A stretch of DNA of 8,170 bases from assembly GCA_024278035.1 (NCBI GenBank), contig JAJRUA010000421.1, positions 1-8,170 of the forward strand, read 5' to 3'. The stretch comes from Planctomycetota bacterium (GTDB lineage: Bacteria; Planctomycetota; Planctomycetia; Pirellulales; Lacipirellulaceae). Shown here piece after piece: positions 6,418 to 8,170 of this stretch. Below the pieces are notes generated by a model, which saw only the letters and a program-made list of their open reading frames with translations, was not told where the DNA came from and did no database searches. A program made the position numbers and the translations under genes. Each line of letters starts with the position of its first letter. Positions within the stretch are counted from its first letter, which is position 1.

Positions 6418-6443
6418 GATAGGTTCTTGGGATAGGCTCTTAG
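6418..6443. repeat. 13-bp imperfect tandem repeat upstream of the hydrolase
   Basis: GATAGGTTCTTGG (6418-6430) is followed directly by GATAGGCTCTTAG (6431-6443), with two differences. It lies in the 218-base gap between the HAMP gene stop and the hydrolase ATG, about 140 bases before that ATG, and outside even the longest hydrolase reading frame. It may be an operator or a slippage duplication. The same gap holds CCCCT/AGGGG, a five-pair hairpin at about 6447-6462 without a T-run. Confidence 0.5.
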
Positions 6444-6495
6444 TCTCCCCTTCCAGCAGGGGTTCTGTCCAGACACCCATGGCAAGATCGACGAA

Positions 6496-6981
6496 CTAGG
6501 AAGCCCCACCGACCGTTTCGTACACGGTCTCTTCTTCCATGGCAAATTGGCCCGTTTCGGCTTCCTTGCTTTTATCTTGGGATTCCACCCGGTCAACGAT
6601 TCGATTGAATTCGTTAGCCAAGTCCTTCCAAAAGTCCTCGTCACGGAGTTGGATTTTCTGGGGTGTTTCGCCGTCAGCAAGCTGACGAGCGGCGTTACGG
6701 ATTCTTAGGACGGGGCCCGCAAAACGGTTACTTAGCTTCATTGTATCAAAGATAAACATAGGAGCCAGCGAGAGCAGCACCACAAGGACCGCTCCGTAAG
6801 TCGTCCAGGCCTCTGCTAGGTGATCGCCGAGCGGAGTGAAGGGGTTATTGAGCCACTTCAGGCCAATCACAAGAACCGCCGTAATCGCGATGTAGAGAAT
6901 CCAGTGCAGCGTCAATCGCTTGGTCAAAGCGCCTTGGACTTCAGGATCAACAAACTTTTTTTTGCGTAGATTTTTCTTCAT
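6496..6981 (-). CDS. Small two-TM membrane protein with a HAMP-like domain
   Basis: 161 residues. A very basic N-terminus (MKKNLRKKKF) precedes two membrane helices, about 25-43 (LHWILYIAITAVLVIGLKW) and 62-80 (YGAVLVVLLSLAPMFIFDT), joined by a short loop of about 18 residues. Residues 81-133 look like a HAMP signal-relay domain: GPVLRIRNAARQLADGE, a connector, then LRDEDFWKDLANEFNRIVDRV, with the family's Pro after helix entry, Gly before the connector and Asp-Glu at the second helix. About 28 acidic residues follow, with no kinase, cyclase, GGDEF or chemoreceptor domain. The protein may relay or modulate a signal by pairing with another HAMP protein, or the fold may have a structural role. 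Its stop (TAG, 6496-6498) is 218 bases before the hydrolase ATG. No classical ribosome-binding site is visible. HAMP is assigned from pattern alone. Confidence 0.75.
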   Translation of the reverse strand: MKKNLRKKKFVDPEVQGALTKRLTLHWILYIAITAVLVIGLKWLNNPFTPLGDHLAEAWTTYGAVLVVLLSLAPMFIFDTMKLSNRFAGPVLRIRNAARQLADGETPQKIQLRDEDFWKDLANEFNRIVDRVESQDKSKEAETGQFAMEEETVYETVGGAS

Positions 6982-7172
6982 CGGTCAGCAGCCTAAAAGC
7001 GATTGTTTTTTACTTTTTTTGAGGAGAGACGAAAGATATTGTCCTCTTAAACCTAGTTCACGGGGAGCCAAGCCGTTTGCAGAAAGAATGCGGCGAGTCG
7101 ATGAAAAGAATCGTCATAAACCCTACGAGCGGCCCCGGGCTCGAGTCTCGTTCGCTAGAGAATTCGTTCCCG
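6982..7172. other. Intergenic region between hisH and the HAMP gene
   Basis: This 191-base gap should hold the end of the hisH transcript and the promoter of the HAMP gene. In the minus direction it passes a G+C-rich patch around CCCGGG and CTCGAG (7132-7145), then becomes A/T-rich with A7 and A6 runs 15-40 bases before the HAMP start. I see no clean intrinsic terminator and no convincing -35/-10 pair. Confidence 0.5.
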
Positions 7173-7177
7173 CTAGA
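7148..7177. repeat. Short direct repeat spanning the hisH stop codon
   Basis: TCGTTCGCTAGA (7148-7159) and TCGTTCCCGCTAGA (7164-7177) differ by two bases inserted in the second copy. The second contains the hisH stop (complement of CTA, 7173-7175). It looks like a small duplication at the end of the gene. Confidence 0.5.
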
Positions 7178-7784
7178 TATCCAGTTCTGCGAAGTTCTTA
7201 AGTACTCGGAGCCCCAATGTTTGGCTCTTCTCCGGGTGGAACTGTGTGGCAAACAGCCGGTTGCGCCAGACGGCCGAACAAAAGGGCCCGCCGTAGTCGG
7301 TCGTCGTGGCGATGACCGACTCGTCGGTCGGCACGACGTGGTAAGCGTGGACAAAGTAGAAATAGGCTCCCTCATCGATCCCCTCAAAGATCGGGGGCCG
7401 CTGCTTGAATCGGATTTGATTCCACCCCATGTGCGGTACTTTTAGTGCTTTCGGTAGATCGAACCGCACGACCTTGCCTGGCAGCAAGCCGAGCCCACGG
7501 TGTTCGCCATCTTCATAGCTTGTTTCGAACAGCATTTGCAAGCCAAGGCAGATACCGAGAAACGGCTTGTCCGCAAGGACCGCCTCCTTGAGCGGGGCTT
7601 CAAGCCCCCGTTCACGCACGGCGCGCAAAGCGTCGGCCGATGCACCGACACCGGGCAAAACGATCCGCTCAGCACGAGCCACTTCAGACGGATCGGAGGT
7701 GAGAATCGCCGTATGGCCCACCTTTTCGAGCGCCTTCTGGACGCTGCGCAAGTTCCCCATGCCGTAGTCAATAATCGCAATCAA
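7173..7784 (-). CDS. hisH: Imidazole glycerol phosphate synthase, glutaminase subunit HisH
   Basis: 203 residues from the TTG at 7782-7784. HisH is a class I glutamine amidotransferase in histidine biosynthesis: it releases ammonia from glutamine for HisF, which makes imidazole glycerol phosphate and AICAR. IAIIDYGMGNLRSV starts at residue 2, the usual HisH N-terminus. PGVGASADAL (44-53) forms part of the oxyanion region, FLGICLGLQMLFE carries the nucleophile Cys79, and HPEKSQ near the end supplies His183 and Glu185. VPHMGWNQI and YFYFVHAYHV are also HisH hallmarks. An upstream TTG at 7820 would add 12 residues (MAPSLHSPPCPL) unlike the family, so I chose 7784; neither start has a ribosome-binding site. 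No hisF or hisA adjoins it in the window, although HisF is its obligate partner. Confidence 0.95.
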   Translation of the reverse strand: MIAIIDYGMGNLRSVQKALEKVGHTAILTSDPSEVARAERIVLPGVGASADALRAVRERGLEAPLKEAVLADKPFLGICLGLQMLFETSYEDGEHRGLGLLPGKVVRFDLPKALKVPHMGWNQIRFKQRPPIFEGIDEGAYFYFVHAYHVVPTDESVIATTTDYGGPFCSAVWRNRLFATQFHPEKSQTLGLRVLKNFAELDI

Positions 7785-7793
7785 GAGAGGGCA

Positions 7794-7801
7794 GGGGGGG
7801 G
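7794..7801. repeat. Eight-G/C homopolymer just before hisH
   Basis: Eight Gs on the plus strand (eight Cs in the hisH direction) lie 10 bases before the chosen hisH start. An ATG at 7825-7827, upstream on the hisH strand, is one base out of frame with hisH. It opens a 19-codon frame ending TGA at 7768-7770, inside hisH. Loss of one C would join that ATG to hisH. Confidence 0.7.
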
Positions 7802-7876
7802 AGTGGAGGGAAGGAGCCAAGCTGCATTTATATGAGTGCTAATTTTATGGTTGCTAGCCGTCCCCCGCTAGCGTCT

Positions 7877-7897
7877 ATTGCTGCACCTGTTAGCAAT
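7877..7897 (-). other. Hairpin abutting the stop of the 89-residue gene
   Basis: ATTGCT (7877-7882) pairs with AGCAAT (7892-7897) around nine bases, directly after the stop of the gene at 7898. No T-run follows in the minus direction, so it could stabilise the mRNA end but is not a convincing terminator. The palindrome GCTAGC occurs twice just beyond it (7853-7858 and 7867-7872). Confidence 0.35.
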
Positions 7898-8167
7898 TCA
7901 CATCGAGAGCGTTCCCTTGTAGCCGGCCGCCTCGAACGTGGCTTGCTTGATCGGGTCGGTCAATTTCACTAAGCCGATCTCGCTGAAGGGAGAGATCAAG
8001 AACCTGGCGCCCAGGGTGTCCGGGTTGGTTCGTTCGAGTAGGACCATATCGTCGCGAATCATGAACGCCTTGAACGGAATCTGTTCGCCGAGTTGGTTCA
8101 CGATGATGCCACGCTGAGGGATTCCCTCAGGCCAATTGAGGAAAAATTGTTCCCACGAGTTGGCCAT
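7898..8167 (-). CDS. Small conserved-looking protein of unknown function
   Basis: 89 residues from an ATG at 8165-8167, with only three bases of upstream sequence in the window, so the ribosome-binding site cannot be judged. A short N-terminal segment (MANSWEQFFLNWPEGIPQ) precedes about 55 residues that look like a compact beta structure: RGIIVNQLGEQIPF, FMIRDDMVLLERT, GARFLISPFSEIGLVKLTD. The strand pattern recalls small beta-barrels such as Sm-like folds, but this is only an impression. There is no signal peptide, membrane segment or cysteine, so it should be cytosolic. It lies 113 bases upstream of hisH on the same strand and could share a transcript with it. I do not recognise a named family. 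Confidence 0.72.
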   Translation of the reverse strand: MANSWEQFFLNWPEGIPQRGIIVNQLGEQIPFKAFMIRDDMVLLERTNPDTLGARFLISPFSEIGLVKLTDPIKQATFEAAGYKGTLSM

Positions 8168-8170
8168 GGA

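Noticed and set aside
7120..7205. Cluster of restriction-site palindromes (CCCGGG, CTCGAG, GAATTC, GATATC, CTTAAG) resembling a vector polylinker
   Set aside because: The order matches no polylinker that I know, and the stretch runs directly into the hisH C-terminus in frame, so it is native DNA.
1..8170. Defence system, prophage, transposon or CRISPR
   Set aside because: No nuclease, helicase, integrase, transposase, toxin-antitoxin pair or spaced repeat array is visible, and all the intact genes look chromosomal.

Overview
The window looks like ordinary chromosomal DNA of a planctomycete, most likely of the Pirellulales. Reasons: G+C that looks like the mid-to-upper fifties by eye, weak or absent Shine-Dalgarno sequences, roomy intergenic spaces, and several proteins of a kind I associate with that lineage (a SelA-like protein, a secreted protein with an HPWGRFEPG block, a small HAMP membrane protein, and a long tail-specific protease with a C-terminal extension). 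The lineage call is inference from protein style, not from a marker gene. I see no phage, insertion sequence, integrase, CRISPR array, rRNA or tRNA.

Layout. Positions 1-361 hold the probable tail of an upstream gene (stop at 57-59) and a repeat-rich, structured leader. On the plus strand follow a SelA-fold protein whose PLP-binding lysine is replaced by glycine (362-1726), a long hairpin plus T-tract that looks like its terminator (1749-1864), a secreted protein of unknown function containing a ten-G tract (1900-3015), a 376-base intergenic region with phased T-tracts and a 12-bp tandem repeat, and a Prc/Tsp-type C-terminal processing protease (3392-5488). The protease converges, six bases stop to stop, on a minus-strand series: a PhnP-family metallo-beta-lactamase-fold hydrolase (5495-6277), a two-TM HAMP-only membrane protein (6496-6981), the HisH glutaminase subunit of imidazole glycerol phosphate synthase (7173-7784), and an 89-residue protein of unknown function (7898-8167).

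How the genes relate. I find no single pathway joining them. HisH is core histidine biosynthesis, with no hisF or hisA beside it in the window. The protease and the secreted protein both carry export signals and probably act outside the cytoplasmic membrane. The PhnP-like enzyme has every metal ligand but no phosphonate genes around it. The most interesting item is the SelA-fold protein: the overall SelA layout is kept, but the catalytic lysine and the substrate-loop motif are gone, which suggests a pseudoenzyme under a structured leader. Second-tier items are the homopolymer tracts in the secreted protein and before hisH, the HAMP-only protein, and a strong concentration of CTAG tetramers outside coding sequence.
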